Below are positions 52,013-62,107 of a DNA stretch of 64,000 bases, in pieces. Each line of letters starts with the position of its first letter. Within the stretch, counting starts at the first letter, position 1. The stretch lies in the NCBI RefSeq assembly GCF_014154935.1, contig NZ_JACEHH010000019.1, positions 62,001-126,000 on the forward strand, read 5' to 3'. Below the pieces are notes generated by a model. That model had not been told where the DNA came from and did not search any database. It saw nothing but the letters and a program-made list of their open reading frames with translations. The stretch is from Stieleria mannarensis. GTDB lineage: Bacteria; Planctomycetota; Planctomycetia; Pirellulales; Pirellulaceae. A program made the translations under genes and the position numbers.

Positions 52013-54442
52013 ATGATTCGATCGACGCTCTTCGTCTTGTGCTGTCTAGCGAGTGGTCTGCCGATGCGGGCCGTTGCAGAGACGCCCCTCTCGACGTTTG
52101 GGGCGTTCGAGCCACAAGACGTCTCTGACCAGCCGGGCGCGAGCGAACTGGTCCCGGTCACGCCGGAACCGCTGAACGAACAAGGCGTCGCTGCCGAGGC
52201 TGCGTCGGAAAACGCGGCGCGAGCCACTGACGAGCCGACCACTGACGAGCCGACCACTGCGGACGAACCGTTGGGAAGTGGTCTGGATTTTGATCTGCCC
52301 TCGTTGGAGGAGTTTGCCGAGCAACCACTGCTGGTCCCGGTTGAAGCGCCGGCAACGCTGGCAACGCTGGACACGATCGACGAAGTCGCTCCCGTTGCCA
52401 TTGAAGGCGGGATCCCGGCGATTTCTCGAATCACTCCGGCGGCGGTCACGCGGATCGCGGCCCCGACGATCTGGTCGTCCGGTGCGAGGAACCTGGACGA
52501 GCTGTTCGATATTCTGGTGCCGAATTACCAGCACGTGCATCAGGTCGCCACCGGTCCCAAGATGGGCATGCGGGGGATCATCAGCGACCGCGACGACAAG
52601 ATTCTGTTGAAGGTCAACGGCCGGATCATGAACAACCGGAGCGAGGCGGGGGCGTACCATGAGCGGGATTTGCCGTTGATGGGCGATCTTCACCTGGTGG
52701 ATTTCCTACGTGGTCCTGGCGGGGCGACGGACGGGCCGGGGGCGATCGCCGGTGTGATCAATCTGCAGACACACACGGGACTCACGTTCCAGGGATTTGA
52801 TGCGACCGTGCGCCAGGGATTCATGGATGAATTCACGGCGACCGAGTTTCGCTATGGGCGAAAATTCACGGAGGAATCGGGTGTGTTTCTGTACTACGGA
52901 TTTGCGACCCAAGACGGGGCCGACCAATCCGACGCACCGCTGGTATTTGGACGAACATTCCTTGCCCGAGACAACATTCCGGTCACGGCGGGCGAGCCGG
53001 TGACGTTCGACGTCCACGATGACGGGCGTTCCTATCGCTCCAAGCCGAAGCATAAGTTGCACGCGCAATGGACCGAAGGCAACTTGAACGCCTGGGTACG
53101 TTACACACGCGGCGGTCAACAGATTGATCCCGATCGGCGTGACATCGCGTTTGATCCGGTCGGCGTCGCACCTCTCGGCAGCAGTTTCGATGACTTGTTG
53201 ACGTCCCAGGCCGGTTACCAACAGCTGACGTTTGCCGGCAAGTATCTCTTCGAGTGCACCGACACGTTCAACGTGGAATGGATGGCCAGTTGGGACCTGT
53301 TTGATTTCGAACGCTTCACTCCGCAGGGCGAAATCACCACCAACCGCGAAGACGAATTCTACACGCGTCTGCTCGCCCGCTGGACCCCCACCGAGCGGCA
53401 CACACTGGCACTCGGCACGGCGTTGTCCTACGAGTGGTTTGGACTGCCGAGCCCGGGGTATCCGGGGTTGCCGGCCAACTCCGGGGGCGTGCCTCCGGAC
53501 ATCGAAGGCCCCTGGGAAACGGATACGTTTTCGTTGATGGGAGAATACGTGCTGCGATTCAATGAGCGTTGGACCGCCTTCGCCGGCCTCCGCAGCGACA
53601 AACACACTTATAGCGAGTGGCTGCTTTCACCGCGGGCGGCATTGGTGTTTGCGCCCAACGAACGAGACACCTACAAATCAATCTGGTCGGTGGCCAACCG
53701 GCGTGGGACCGATGGTGATTTGAGACGCCAATTCGTTCAGTCGGGAACGTTTGCCGAAAACGAAGAAAACGAAAGCGCGGAGTTTCGTTACGAGCGACGG
53801 CCCTGCGACCACCGTTTCTTCGCCGCCAGCGGATTCTATCAGCACTACACGGCGATCGGTTTTGATCCGACGACGGAGCCGCGCCAGCAGAACGTTCTGG
53901 GCAGCTTTGACATCGCCGGTTTGGAATTGGAAGCGTCCTATAAAACCGAGCAACGTCAATGGTCGATCTCGCACTCCTACACACAACTGATCAACGGAGT
54001 GCTTCCCGATCTGTCACGCAATCAAGGCATCACGGCAGAGCCTTACGGGTTTGGCAGCGACTTGGTGAGCTGGTCGCCTCAACAAACCAAACTGTACGCC
54101 AACCGAAACTGGAATGATCTCTGGAGCACCAGCGGGTCACTGCGGGCCTACTGGGGATTCCCCGGTGACGAGGACTTGGCCAACTACAACGCCAGTCTGC
54201 CGGATCCCAACGGATTTTTGCCATCTGCTGATCCGGGATACAAGAAGGCGTTTCGCGGCAGCTATTTCCTGGACTTCGGCATCCAACGCAACCTCTGTTG
54301 CGGCCAGGGTCGGATGCGGTTGGACTTCTACAACGTGCTCGGCTGGATCGACAAAGACCTGAATAAACGCAACGTGCTGCGTCGTGCCTACTATCGATCC
54401 GAAGCGGCGGCGATCGCGTTGACGTACCAGCAGAAGTTTTAG
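52013..54442 (+). CDS. TonB-dependent receptor
   Basis: 809 residues. A signal peptide (MIRSTLFVLCCLASGLPMRA VAE) precedes a Glu/Pro/Thr-rich periplasmic stretch of about 120 residues with a TDEPT repeat. The plug domain follows: IWSSGARNLDELFDILVPNY, MGMRGIISDRDDKILLKVNG, and VDFLRGPGGATDGPGAIAGV INLQT near residue 245. The rest is a beta-barrel with alternating aromatic strands and a terminal ALTYQQKF ending in Phe. It is an energised outer-membrane channel; the substrate is unknown. It is the first gene of the cassette with YfiR, kinase, receiver and hybrid kinase, so it may act as a signal-transducing or ligand-delivering receptor. Confidence 0.88.
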   Translation: MIRSTLFVLCCLASGLPMRAVAETPLSTFGAFEPQDVSDQPGASELVPVTPEPLNEQGVAAEAASENAARATDEPTTDEPTTADEPLGSGLDFDLPSLEEFAEQPLLVPVEAPATLATLDTIDEVAPVAIEGGIPAISRITPAAVTRIAAPTIWSSGARNLDELFDILVPNYQHVHQVATGPKMGMRGIISDRDDKILLKVNGRIMNNRSEAGAYHERDLPLMGDLHLVDFLRGPGGATDGPGAIAGVINLQTHTGLTFQGFDATVRQGFMDEFTATEFRYGRKFTEESGVFLYYGFATQDGADQSDAPLVFGRTFLARDNIPVTAGEPVTFDVHDDGRSYRSKPKHKLHAQWTEGNLNAWVRYTRGGQQIDPDRRDIAFDPVGVAPLGSSFDDLLTSQAGYQQLTFAGKYLFECTDTFNVEWMASWDLFDFERFTPQGEITTNREDEFYTRLLARWTPTERHTLALGTALSYEWFGLPSPGYPGLPANSGGVPPDIEGPWETDTFSLMGEYVLRFNERWTAFAGLRSDKHTYSEWLLSPRAALVFAPNERDTYKSIWSVANRRGTDGDLRRQFVQSGTFAENEENESAEFRYERRPCDHRFFAASGFYQHYTAIGFDPTTEPRQQNVLGSFDIAGLELEASYKTEQRQWSISHSYTQLINGVLPDLSRNQGITAEPYGFGSDLVSWSPQQTKLYANRNWNDLWSTSGSLRAYWGFPGDEDLANYNASLPDPNGFLPSADPGYKKAFRGSYFLDFGIQRNLCCGQGRMRLDFYNVLGWIDKDLNKRNVLRRAYYRSEAAAIALTYQQKF

Positions 54443-54610
54443 CGGGTGATCTGTCACGCCACGATTCGACAATTCTTGCCCGGCCGGTTTGCAATGACTA
54501 AGTTGAATAGAAACAGTATCGGAGGGAGCGTAGGCACTCGGCTGCCGATCTGCGGGGCAGAAAATCCAATGGAACAGCGGACGCCACCGAAAAGGTCCGC
54601 GAGGCCACCC

Positions 54611-55261
54611 ATGCGCCGGATCCTTTCAACGCTTTGTCTCGCTCTGTGCTTTACCGCGCTGTCGCATTCATCCACCGCTGACGCCCAGCAAGCGGTTCGG
54701 AACCGTGAATACGATATCAAGGCGGGGTATTTCTTTTTTTTCGGCGGATACGTCCAATGGCCCAGCAATCCCTTTCAGGGTGCCGAAAAGGAATTCGTGA
54801 TCGGCGTGCTGGGGAGCAATCCGTTTGGAACGCACTTGCGCCCCGGTCCGGATGGCTTCGTGATTGATTCCAGCCAATTCAGAAACTCGATTGGGAAGAT
54901 TCAGCGAAAGAGAATCAAGGTGATCGAATACGACTCGGTCGATGAGTTTGAAATGAACTATCGTCCCTGCCACATCCTGTTCATCTCACGATCGTCGGCG
55001 CCAGGGTCGCGGGCCGAAACTGTGCAGGAACGAGTCAGTGTCGCCTTGCAAAAAACCAAAGGCCAGCCCGTGCTATTGGTCGGCGAAGCGGTCAACAAAA
55101 GAGAATCTGAATCGATCGCCGCATCCGGCGTGACAATTTGCTATTGGAATGATCTTAATGCGGACCGTCTGAAAATGATCATCAATCGCCAGGCCGAACG
55201 GAATGCGCAACTGACCATTCGCGCCCCCTTACTTCACTTGAGCATCGTGACATTGCTCTAA
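54611..55261 (+). CDS. YfiR-family periplasmic protein (DUF4154)
   Basis: 216 residues from the ATG at 54611, which starts a clear signal peptide (MRRILSTLCLALCFTALSHS STADAQ); a Met at 54569 is the alternative. Mature domain: YDIKAGYFFFFGGYVQWPSN near residue 35, EFVIGVLGSNPFGTHL, NYRPCHILFISRSSA, PVLLVGEAVNKRESESIAAS GVTICYW and a final helix. This is the YfiR fold. In Pseudomonas YfiR is a periplasmic repressor that binds the CHASE8 sensor part of YfiN. Here the next gene (20 bp) encodes a CHASE8-like kinase, so YfiR likely gates that kinase (inference). Confidence 0.87.
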   Translation: MRRILSTLCLALCFTALSHSSTADAQQAVRNREYDIKAGYFFFFGGYVQWPSNPFQGAEKEFVIGVLGSNPFGTHLRPGPDGFVIDSSQFRNSIGKIQRKRIKVIEYDSVDEFEMNYRPCHILFISRSSAPGSRAETVQERVSVALQKTKGQPVLLVGEAVNKRESESIAASGVTICYWNDLNADRLKMIINRQAERNAQLTIRAPLLHLSIVTLL

Positions 55262-55281
55262 GACGCCAACCAGGACGCCCT

Positions 55282-56811
55282 ATGATGCAGAACCTACATG
55301 ACCTGTCGATCCGAATCAAGTTGATTGGATCATTGGTCACTGTAGTCAGTGTCGTACTTGTGTTGTCGACAGTTGCCGGGCTCGTGGAACATTATCAATC
55401 GTCCAAAGCGGCGATGGTAAACCAGTTTTCTGTCTTGGCGGATTCCTTGGGCGAAGCCAGCACAACGGCATTGGCCTTCTTTGATGACGAGACCGGTGCG
55501 GAAGTGCTCGCATCGGCACGCTTGGAACCCAAGCTTGTCTTTGTACAAACTTTTGATTCCGCCGGAAATCGCTTCGCCTCTTACAAACAATCAGATTCGG
55601 TTTCGGACGACGTGTTACTTTCTCCCGGACAAGACCAGATTCTTTTCAAGGGCGAGTTCCTGCACGTTTCCAAGCCGATCGTTTATGAGGACGAGGTGGT
55701 GGGGCGAATCTACTTACGCGCCAGCATGAGAAGTCTTTACGCGACCACGCGTCACAAGGTTTATCTCGCGACGCTTTCCTTGTTGATCTGTCTCGGCATC
55801 GCCGTCCTACTCGGCTCACTCTTGCAGCGGGCCATCGCCAAACCGATCCAGCAACTGGCTGCTGCGACGAAGAAGGTCGCCCGAGAAGGCGATTATTCGG
55901 CACGAGTCGACATCACCACCGGTGATGAACTCGGCGTATTGTGCGACGGTTTCAACACGATGTTGGAACAGATCCAACAGCGGGATCGAGAATTGGAAAA
56001 GCATCGCACGCACCTGGAAGAATTGGTGCACGAACGGACCAGTCGGCTGGAGGCCCAGACACAGGAGTTGACCGATTCCAACGAACGACTCGAACGCAGC
56101 AATCAGGAGCTGGATGATTTTGCCTACATCGTGTCGCACGATCTAAAGGAACCGCTGCGCGGTATCTCAAGGTACTCCTCCTTTCTGGCCGAAGATTACG
56201 GCGACCAGTTGGACCAGGCCGGGCACGAAAAAATCGAGACGCTCCAGCGGCTGTGTTTACGTCAGGAGAATCTGATCGATTCCCTGCTGCATTATTCCCG
56301 CGTCGGCCGCGCCGAATTCGCCATCGCCCCGACCGACTTGAATGAGATCGTCGAACAGGTGTGTGACATGATGCATGTCACGTTGGACGAACAGGGCGTC
56401 GACGTGCGAGTTCCGCGCCCCTTGCCGACCGTCAAGTGCGATTCGGTTCGAATCGCTGAAGTTTATCGCAATCTGATGACGAATGCGGTAAAGTACAATG
56501 ACAAGCCGGAGAAGTGGATCGAGATCGGTTTCCTGCAACACGGTCAGGAGAACACGAATCTTCTCAAGCAAGACGGCGTCGTGTTCTATGTCCGCGACAA
56601 CGGGATCGGTATTCGCGAAAAACATCAGCAATCCGTCTTCCGTATCTTCAAACGGCTTCACGCCCGCGACAAGTACGGAGGCGGAACCGGCGCGGGGCTG
56701 ACGTTTGTCAAAAAGATTGTGGAGCGGCACGGTGGAAAAATCTGGCTTGAATCGACCTATGGTGACGGAACCACATTCTATTTCACGGTCGAACCGGGAG
56801 TGGTCGCATGA
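55282..56811 (+). CDS. Sensor histidine kinase with CHASE8-like domain and HAMP
   Basis: 509 residues; AGGA precedes ATG-ATG. TM1 at 12-34; the periplasmic region (about 40-150) has ADSLGEASTTALAFFDDETG AEVLASARLEPKLVFVQTFD with GNRFASY, which matches the CHASE8 sensor pattern known from YfiN. TM2 is at about 158-180, HAMP at 183-235 and a coiled coil at 235-278. HisKA has FAYIVSHDLKEPLRG with His286. HATPase shows NLMTNAVKYNDKPEKWIEIG (N box), YVRDNGIGI (G1) and GGGTGAGLTFVKKIVERHGG (G2). It autophosphorylates and should pass phosphate to the adjacent receiver or hybrid kinase. It sits in the YfiR cassette. Confidence 0.92.
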   Translation: MMQNLHDLSIRIKLIGSLVTVVSVVLVLSTVAGLVEHYQSSKAAMVNQFSVLADSLGEASTTALAFFDDETGAEVLASARLEPKLVFVQTFDSAGNRFASYKQSDSVSDDVLLSPGQDQILFKGEFLHVSKPIVYEDEVVGRIYLRASMRSLYATTRHKVYLATLSLLICLGIAVLLGSLLQRAIAKPIQQLAAATKKVAREGDYSARVDITTGDELGVLCDGFNTMLEQIQQRDRELEKHRTHLEELVHERTSRLEAQTQELTDSNERLERSNQELDDFAYIVSHDLKEPLRGISRYSSFLAEDYGDQLDQAGHEKIETLQRLCLRQENLIDSLLHYSRVGRAEFAIAPTDLNEIVEQVCDMMHVTLDEQGVDVRVPRPLPTVKCDSVRIAEVYRNLMTNAVKYNDKPEKWIEIGFLQHGQENTNLLKQDGVVFYVRDNGIGIREKHQQSVFRIFKRLHARDKYGGGTGAGLTFVKKIVERHGGKIWLESTYGDGTTFYFTVEPGVVA

Positions 56812-56868
56812 GTTACCCGTGTGTCGTTGTTGTTGGGCCGCACTCAATGAACAGGAGTCTTAAGGCAG

Positions 56869-57321
56869 ATGGTCGACTGGAGCAATCAACCGATTTTGAT
56901 CGTCGAGGACAGTCCGGAGGACTTTGAAGCGACGGTCCGCGCGCTACGGTCTTCGGGGCTTCGCAATTCCCTTCATCGTTGCAGCGACGGTGATGAAGCA
57001 CTCGACTACCTGCACCGCCGCGGCGATTACGCGTCGGCCGAGGATGCACCGCGACCGGGAATCATCTTGCTGGACTTGAATCTGCCCGGGACCGACGGCC
57101 GCGAAGTGCTGGAGGAGATCAAGCAGTGCCCGGATCTAAAGAAAATCCCCGTCGTCGTGCTCACCACGTCCACCGACGAACGCGACATCGAAGCGTGTTA
57201 TGAGTTCGGTGCGAACAGCTACATCCAAAAACCCGTCGATCTGGCGGGATTTGTCAATGCGATTCAGCGGCTGAAGGATTACTGGTTCCAAATCGTGGTG
57301 TTCCCCAAGACCGACGACTGA
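56869..57321 (+). CDS. Stand-alone response regulator receiver (Rcp1-like)
   Basis: 150 residues, a single REC domain: [18 protein letters not shown] with the acidic pair, [21 protein letters not shown] with phospho-acceptor Asp69, [20 protein letters not shown] with the Thr switch, and [12 protein letters not shown] with Lys. There is no output domain. Such receivers often pair with phytochrome-like kinases, shuttling phosphate or controlling by protein contact. The gene lies 57 bp after the kinase and 4 bp before the hybrid kinase. Confidence 0.93.
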   Translation: MVDWSNQPILIVEDSPEDFEATVRALRSSGLRNSLHRCSDGDEALDYLHRRGDYASAEDAPRPGIILLDLNLPGTDGREVLEEIKQCPDLKKIPVVVLTTSTDERDIEACYEFGANSYIQKPVDLAGFVNAIQRLKDYWFQIVVFPKTDD

Positions 57322-57325
57322 CAAC

Positions 57326-59764
57326 ATGGCGCTTCGTATCTTGATCGTCGACGACAGCCCCGAAGACCGCGAGGTTTATCGGCGGCTGTTGAGTCAGCAG
57401 GCTTGGAACGAATACGACGTGACCGATGCCGACTGCGGAGAGGATGGGCTGGAGCTTTGCCGTTCCCGTCCACCGGACTGCTTGCTGTTGGATTACAACT
57501 TGCCCGATCTGGACGGATTGGAATTTCTGACCGAACTTCGTGACGTCGCCGGCGAGCATCCCTTTGCCATCGTCATGCTGACCGGCCAGGGCAACGAATC
57601 GATCGCCGTCGAAGCGATGAAGAAAGGGGCCCAGGATTACCTGGTCAAGGGCGAGTTGACGTCGGACAACTTGCAACGCGCCGTCACCAACGCGGTCGAA
57701 CGCGTCAGCCTGCAACGCGAGGTCGAACTGCAACGCGAGGAGTTGAAACAACGCAACGAGCAACTGCAACTGGCCAAAGAAGCGGCCGAAGCGGCCAACC
57801 GGGCCAAGAGCGACTTCCTGGCCAACATGAGTCACGAGATTCGCACGCCGATGAACGGCATCATCGGGATGACCGAATTGTTGCTCAGTACCAAACACAC
57901 CGCCGAGCAGAATGAATACTTGGCGATGGTCAAAGATTCGGCCGACGCGCTGTTGCGTCTGCTGAACGACATCTTGGATTTTTCCAAAATCGAAGCCGGC
58001 AAATTGGCCCTCGAAGCGACACACTTCAACGTGCGTGATTGCGTCGGCAAGACGGGGCAAACGCTGGGGATTCGGGCGACCGCCAAGTCACTGGAATTGC
58101 ATTGCCGGATCGATCCCTCGTTGCCGGAGTATCTGATCGGTGACGCGGGCCGGTTGCGACAGATCATTGTCAATCTTGCCGGGAACGCCATCAAATTCAC
58201 CGACGAAGGTGAAGTCGTCATCAATGTGGCCGAGCAGTCCCGTGACGACGATCAAGTCACGCTGCACATCTCCGTCCAGGACACCGGGATCGGGATCGCG
58301 CCGGAGCACCAAGCGAACGTGTTCGGCGTCTTTGAACAGGCCGATTCGTCGATCACCCGGAAATTCGGTGGCACGGGGTTGGGGCTGGCCATCTCGTCGC
58401 AATTGGTTGAAATGATGGGCGGACGGATTTGGTTGGAAAGCGAACTGGGCACCGGGACCACGTTTCATTTCACCTGTGTGTTCGGAATCGGTCAGGAGCA
58501 ACCGGCCGTAACGCCGGTCGACCGCTCCGCCCTGAACGGAGTGCCGGTGCTGGTCGTTGACGACAACCTGACCAACCGCCGAATCCTGGAAGAAATCCTG
58601 ACGAACTGGAGCATGCGGCCGGTGACGGTCGAGAGCGGGGCGGCGGCCTTGGGCGAATTGACTCGGGCCACCGAAGCCGGCCGGCCGTACCAGTTGGTGT
58701 TGACCGACGCGATGATGCCGGCGATGGACGGCTTTGAATTGGCAGGCCGGATCGCGGATGATCCGCGGATCGAGACCTGTGATCAGATCATGATCTCCTC
58801 GGCCGCCCGGCCCGGCGACGCCGATCGATGCCGCCAACTCGGGGTCGCCCGCTACATGACCAAGCCGGTCGTCCAATCGGAGTTGTTGGAGGCCCTGCTG
58901 ACGATTTTTGGCCAGCGGGCGGCAGAGAATCATTCGCCACTATCTGCCTCGGCCGAACCGGTAGAGGCATCGTTGCGGCTGAAGATCCTGCTCGCCGAAG
59001 ACGGTCTGGTCAACCAACGTGTCGCGGTCGGGTTGCTCCAGATGCGGGGACACGAGGTGACGATCGCCAACAACGGCAAAGAAGCTGTCGATGCGATCCG
59101 CAACGATCGTTATGACGTCGTGTTGATGGATGTACAAATGCCGGAAATGGACGGATTGGAGGCGACGATGGCGATCCGCCAAATGGAGAAACCACGAGGC
59201 CGCCACACCCCGATCATTGCGATGACCGCCGCTGCGATGAAGGGCGACCGAGAAAAGTGCTTGGAAGTCGGGATGGACGGCTACATTTCTAAACCGATCG
59301 ACCCCGATCAGCTGACCCGCACGCTCAGCGCGTTCGCGCCGGCCGTTTCACAACCCCCGACCGCGGCTGGCGATACCGATCAGCCCCCGGCACCCGAATC
59401 AGACCCGTCCGACGTGATCGATTTGGAATTTGCCCAAACGCGCATCCCCGGCGGCGCCGACGGCGTGAAAGAAGTCGCCCGGCTATTGCTCGATGAATGC
59501 CCCAAGATGATCGACGCCATCGGCGAGGGTTTGGCCAACAAAGACGCCAATCAAGTCCGACGCAGCGCCCACACACTCAAAGGCTCCGCCGATTGGTTCG
59601 CGGCAAAGCGGGTCGTCGCCGCGGCCAAACGAATCGAATACTTTGCCCGCGACGAAGATCTGGATTCGGCCGCCGCGGCCCTAGCGGAACTCGAGCAGGA
59701 AGTGACGCAGCTGATCAACGCGGTCAAGGAACTGACGGTGCCCGCCGCTGAGCAACAGGACTAG
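57326..59764 (+). CDS. Hybrid histidine kinase REC-HisKA-HATPase-REC-REC-HPt
   Basis: 812 residues, soluble, with no TM. REC1 (4-120, Asp56 in [12 protein letters not shown]); a coiled coil of Glu/Gln heptads (125-165); HisKA with [15 protein letters not shown], His170. HATPase has [15 protein letters not shown] and [23 protein letters not shown]2 has [18 protein letters not shown] and [19 protein letters not shown]3 has [15 protein letters not shown] and [16 protein letters not shown]. HPt is at the end with [14 protein letters not shown]. An N-terminal REC means the kinase itself is controlled by phosphorylation, possibly from the CHASE8 kinase upstream. There is no DNA-binding output in the cassette, so the final target is elsewhere. 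Confidence 0.93.
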   Translation: MALRILIVDDSPEDREVYRRLLSQQAWNEYDVTDADCGEDGLELCRSRPPDCLLLDYNLPDLDGLEFLTELRDVAGEHPFAIVMLTGQGNESIAVEAMKKGAQDYLVKGELTSDNLQRAVTNAVERVSLQREVELQREELKQRNEQLQLAKEAAEAANRAKSDFLANMSHEIRTPMNGIIGMTELLLSTKHTAEQNEYLAMVKDSADALLRLLNDILDFSKIEAGKLALEATHFNVRDCVGKTGQTLGIRATAKSLELHCRIDPSLPEYLIGDAGRLRQIIVNLAGNAIKFTDEGEVVINVAEQSRDDDQVTLHISVQDTGIGIAPEHQANVFGVFEQADSSITRKFGGTGLGLAISSQLVEMMGGRIWLESELGTGTTFHFTCVFGIGQEQPAVTPVDRSALNGVPVLVVDDNLTNRRILEEILTNWSMRPVTVESGAAALGELTRATEAGRPYQLVLTDAMMPAMDGFELAGRIADDPRIETCDQIMISSAARPGDADRCRQLGVARYMTKPVVQSELLEALLTIFGQRAAENHSPLSASAEPVEASLRLKILLAEDGLVNQRVAVGLLQMRGHEVTIANNGKEAVDAIRNDRYDVVLMDVQMPEMDGLEATMAIRQMEKPRGRHTPIIAMTAAAMKGDREKCLEVGMDGYISKPIDPDQLTRTLSAFAPAVSQPPTAAGDTDQPPAPESDPSDVIDLEFAQTRIPGGADGVKEVARLLLDECPKMIDAIGEGLANKDANQVRRSAHTLKGSADWFAAKRVVAAAKRIEYFARDEDLDSAAAALAELEQEVTQLINAVKELTVPAAEQQD

Positions 59765-59837
59765 AATAGGCGATCTAACGGACCCAACACCGCTGACCCG
59801 AATGACGCGGGCAGGCGTTCAAAGCAATGCGGCAATC

Positions 59838-59913
59838 GTTGGTGTCTAGCCTTGAGGCGATTCCCGGTCGCTGCTACGCAGCGACCAAGGGCGGCTAAAG
59901 CCTGCACACCAAC
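59838..59913. repeat. Dispersed palindromic repeat family 5, intact copy A
   Basis: GTTGGTGTCTAGCCTTGAGG at the left pairs with GGCTAAAGCCTGCACACCAA C at the right around an inner GGTCGCTG...CAGCGACC hairpin. It fills the gap between the hybrid kinase and the next gene. Copies: 63082-63156 in reverse orientation and 39779-40045, interrupted. Confidence 0.85.
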
Positions 59914-59950
59914 ACGTATGCCCGCGCCATTCACCACCGACACTTGATCG

Positions 59951-62035
59951 ATGCTACTTCGCTTCATCTTCTTCTGTTTGCTGCCGTTCATGATCTCGGC
60001 CGCCCCACTCGCATCAGCGCAGTCTCCCCTATCGCTGTCCATCGACCAGGGGCGGCTGGTGCTCACTCACTCGGCTCTCGGACCGAGCAAACTCCGATCG
60101 CCCGCCGAGGGACTGTGGTCGATCGGAACCGGGTGGAGTGACGACGCGCCGACCGATTGGCACCACGGCGGGCCGGACCAAGTCGAGCAACGTGGGCCAT
60201 GGACGATCGCGACAGGGACCGTTGCAACGGCCGACGGGACTTGGGAGATCCGCGACCAGTACCGAGTGACACCGCAGGGGGCCGTTCAGGCCAAACGGCG
60301 CTGGCACTACACCGGTGCCAAGCCCAGCGGCCCGGTCGTGCTGTCGGTGCGATACGTTGTTGATTCCGCGGCCGAGAACGCCCCACAGCCTTTCTTGCCC
60401 GGCATCAACTACTACGGCAACCCGTCGGGCACACGAATCGATGCCTCGCGCGTCCCCACCTGGTCGGGCCGGCCGGGCGAGGAAGCGTTGTACGAAGAGC
60501 ATCGTTATCCGCTGCCGTTTGCGGCAGTCGAACAGAGCGGCCAGTTTGTCGCCGCGCTGCACACGCGTCCGTCCAGGTTGCCCTTTGCCGCACGCGAGGA
60601 TCTTTGGTGGTCGCTGGGGTTGGTTGCCGGTGAGGCTTCCACGGAGTTGACGCTGCGCAGTGGACCGACCGCTTCCAACGGCAAACGAGGCGTCGTCAAG
60701 GCGCGTCAAACAATGTTCTTGCCGTACGAACGCGCGCACTTGGTCGACATCCCGCCGGGCGCGGTGATCGAGAAACAGTTCATGCTGCAATTGACGCCCG
60801 CTCCGGTGCAAGGACACGGCTTTCGGGTTCCGCTGTGGACGTCGATCGATTGGTTTGATCCCCGCACCGATCGCTCGCTGCCGCATCCGGCCGACGTGAT
60901 GGCTGCCAAACTGGTCGACACCTTCGATCGTTGGCATGAAGATGATCGCTGCCAGGGATTTCGGACGCGCCCACCGGGCACCCGACCCTGGATCATGATG
61001 GGCTGGGCCGATCGCGCCGAAGTCCCTCTGCGGGCTCTGCTGGGGATGGACCTGCGGCCGTACACCAACCAACCGGATCTGTGGAAACAACGTGCCGCCG
61101 CCTCGCTCGACTTCCTGACCTCCGCGCCCACCCGCAAGGCTTCCTACGGTGTCGGTTTTCCGATCGTCTACGACTACCAAACGCACCGTTGGCTGGAACG
61201 TCAGAACCCGCTGTCACAGGCACAGGCGCTCAACGGCATGATGGATGCCATCACCGAATCAGATCATCCGCATCGTGATCGCTGGATGGACTTCGTCGCG
61301 ACGCAGTTGGACGCGATCGCGGACCGTGTCTTGAAAGCGGATTGGCGGCCGGTTTCAACCAACGAAGCCTTTGCGATCGCTCCGTTGGTCAAAGGCAGCC
61401 GTTACGCCGCCAACGAACGTTGGATGGAGGCGGCGACGAAGTTGGCCGATCACACGATCGATCGACATCTGGACATGCAGGAACCGTATTGGGGCGGAAC
61501 GTTGGATGCCCGCTGTGAGGACAAGGAAGGGGCTTGGGCGGCGCTGCAAGGGTTTGCGGCGATGTACCGGGCGACCGACGATCCCCGCTACCTGCGCGCG
61601 GCGGTTCATGCCGGTGATATCTGTTTGAGCTATCTGTATGTTTGGGACGTGATGTTGCCGCCGGGGCGGCTGGCCGATCACGACCTCAAGACGCGCGGTT
61701 GGACCAGTGTGTCGGTTCAGAACCAACACCTGGACGTTTTCGGGGTCGTGTTCACGCCGGTTTTTTGGGAACTGGCCGACTGGACCGGCGACCCGCGTTA
61801 CCGCGAAATCGCCAAAATCATGTTCGTCAGTTGCGGCCAAATGACCGACTTGGCGACGGGCGTTCAGGGCGAACAGTTGCTGCAAACCAATTACGAACAG
61901 CATGACCCCCGAGACGTCGTCGAAGGGATGCGCGGTGATTACGCCGAACGGTGGAACATCTACTGGATCACCGCACACTTCCTGACCGCCGCGGCCGACT
62001 TTGAAAAACTGGGCGTGGACTGGCGGTCGTTTTGA
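59951..62035 (+). CDS. Secreted protein, (alpha/alpha)6-barrel-like
   Basis: 694 residues with a signal peptide (MLLRFIFFCLLPFMISAAPL ASA). The N-terminal half is beta-rich (residues 25-300). The C-terminal half is helical with repeats typical of six-hairpin glycosidases: LSQAQALNGMMDAITESDHP, YWGGTLDARCEDKEGAWAAL QGFAAMYRATDDPRYLRAAV and WNIYWITAHFLTAAADFEKL G. A glycoside hydrolase or lyase role on a polysaccharide is plausible, but I recognise no catalytic signature and give no family. It may be co-transcribed with the next gene, 72 bp downstream. Confidence 0.6.
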   Translation: MLLRFIFFCLLPFMISAAPLASAQSPLSLSIDQGRLVLTHSALGPSKLRSPAEGLWSIGTGWSDDAPTDWHHGGPDQVEQRGPWTIATGTVATADGTWEIRDQYRVTPQGAVQAKRRWHYTGAKPSGPVVLSVRYVVDSAAENAPQPFLPGINYYGNPSGTRIDASRVPTWSGRPGEEALYEEHRYPLPFAAVEQSGQFVAALHTRPSRLPFAAREDLWWSLGLVAGEASTELTLRSGPTASNGKRGVVKARQTMFLPYERAHLVDIPPGAVIEKQFMLQLTPAPVQGHGFRVPLWTSIDWFDPRTDRSLPHPADVMAAKLVDTFDRWHEDDRCQGFRTRPPGTRPWIMMGWADRAEVPLRALLGMDLRPYTNQPDLWKQRAAASLDFLTSAPTRKASYGVGFPIVYDYQTHRWLERQNPLSQAQALNGMMDAITESDHPHRDRWMDFVATQLDAIADRVLKADWRPVSTNEAFAIAPLVKGSRYAANERWMEAATKLADHTIDRHLDMQEPYWGGTLDARCEDKEGAWAALQGFAAMYRATDDPRYLRAAVHAGDICLSYLYVWDVMLPPGRLADHDLKTRGWTSVSVQNQHLDVFGVVFTPVFWELADWTGDPRYREIAKIMFVSCGQMTDLATGVQGEQLLQTNYEQHDPRDVVEGMRGDYAERWNIYWITAHFLTAAADFEKLGVDWRSF

Positions 62036-62107
62036 CGGACGGAAACCGAGGCTCGCTCACCATTGGCGGCACGAAACTTAACTTCAAACTTTTCGCGAGC
62101 TGGATCG

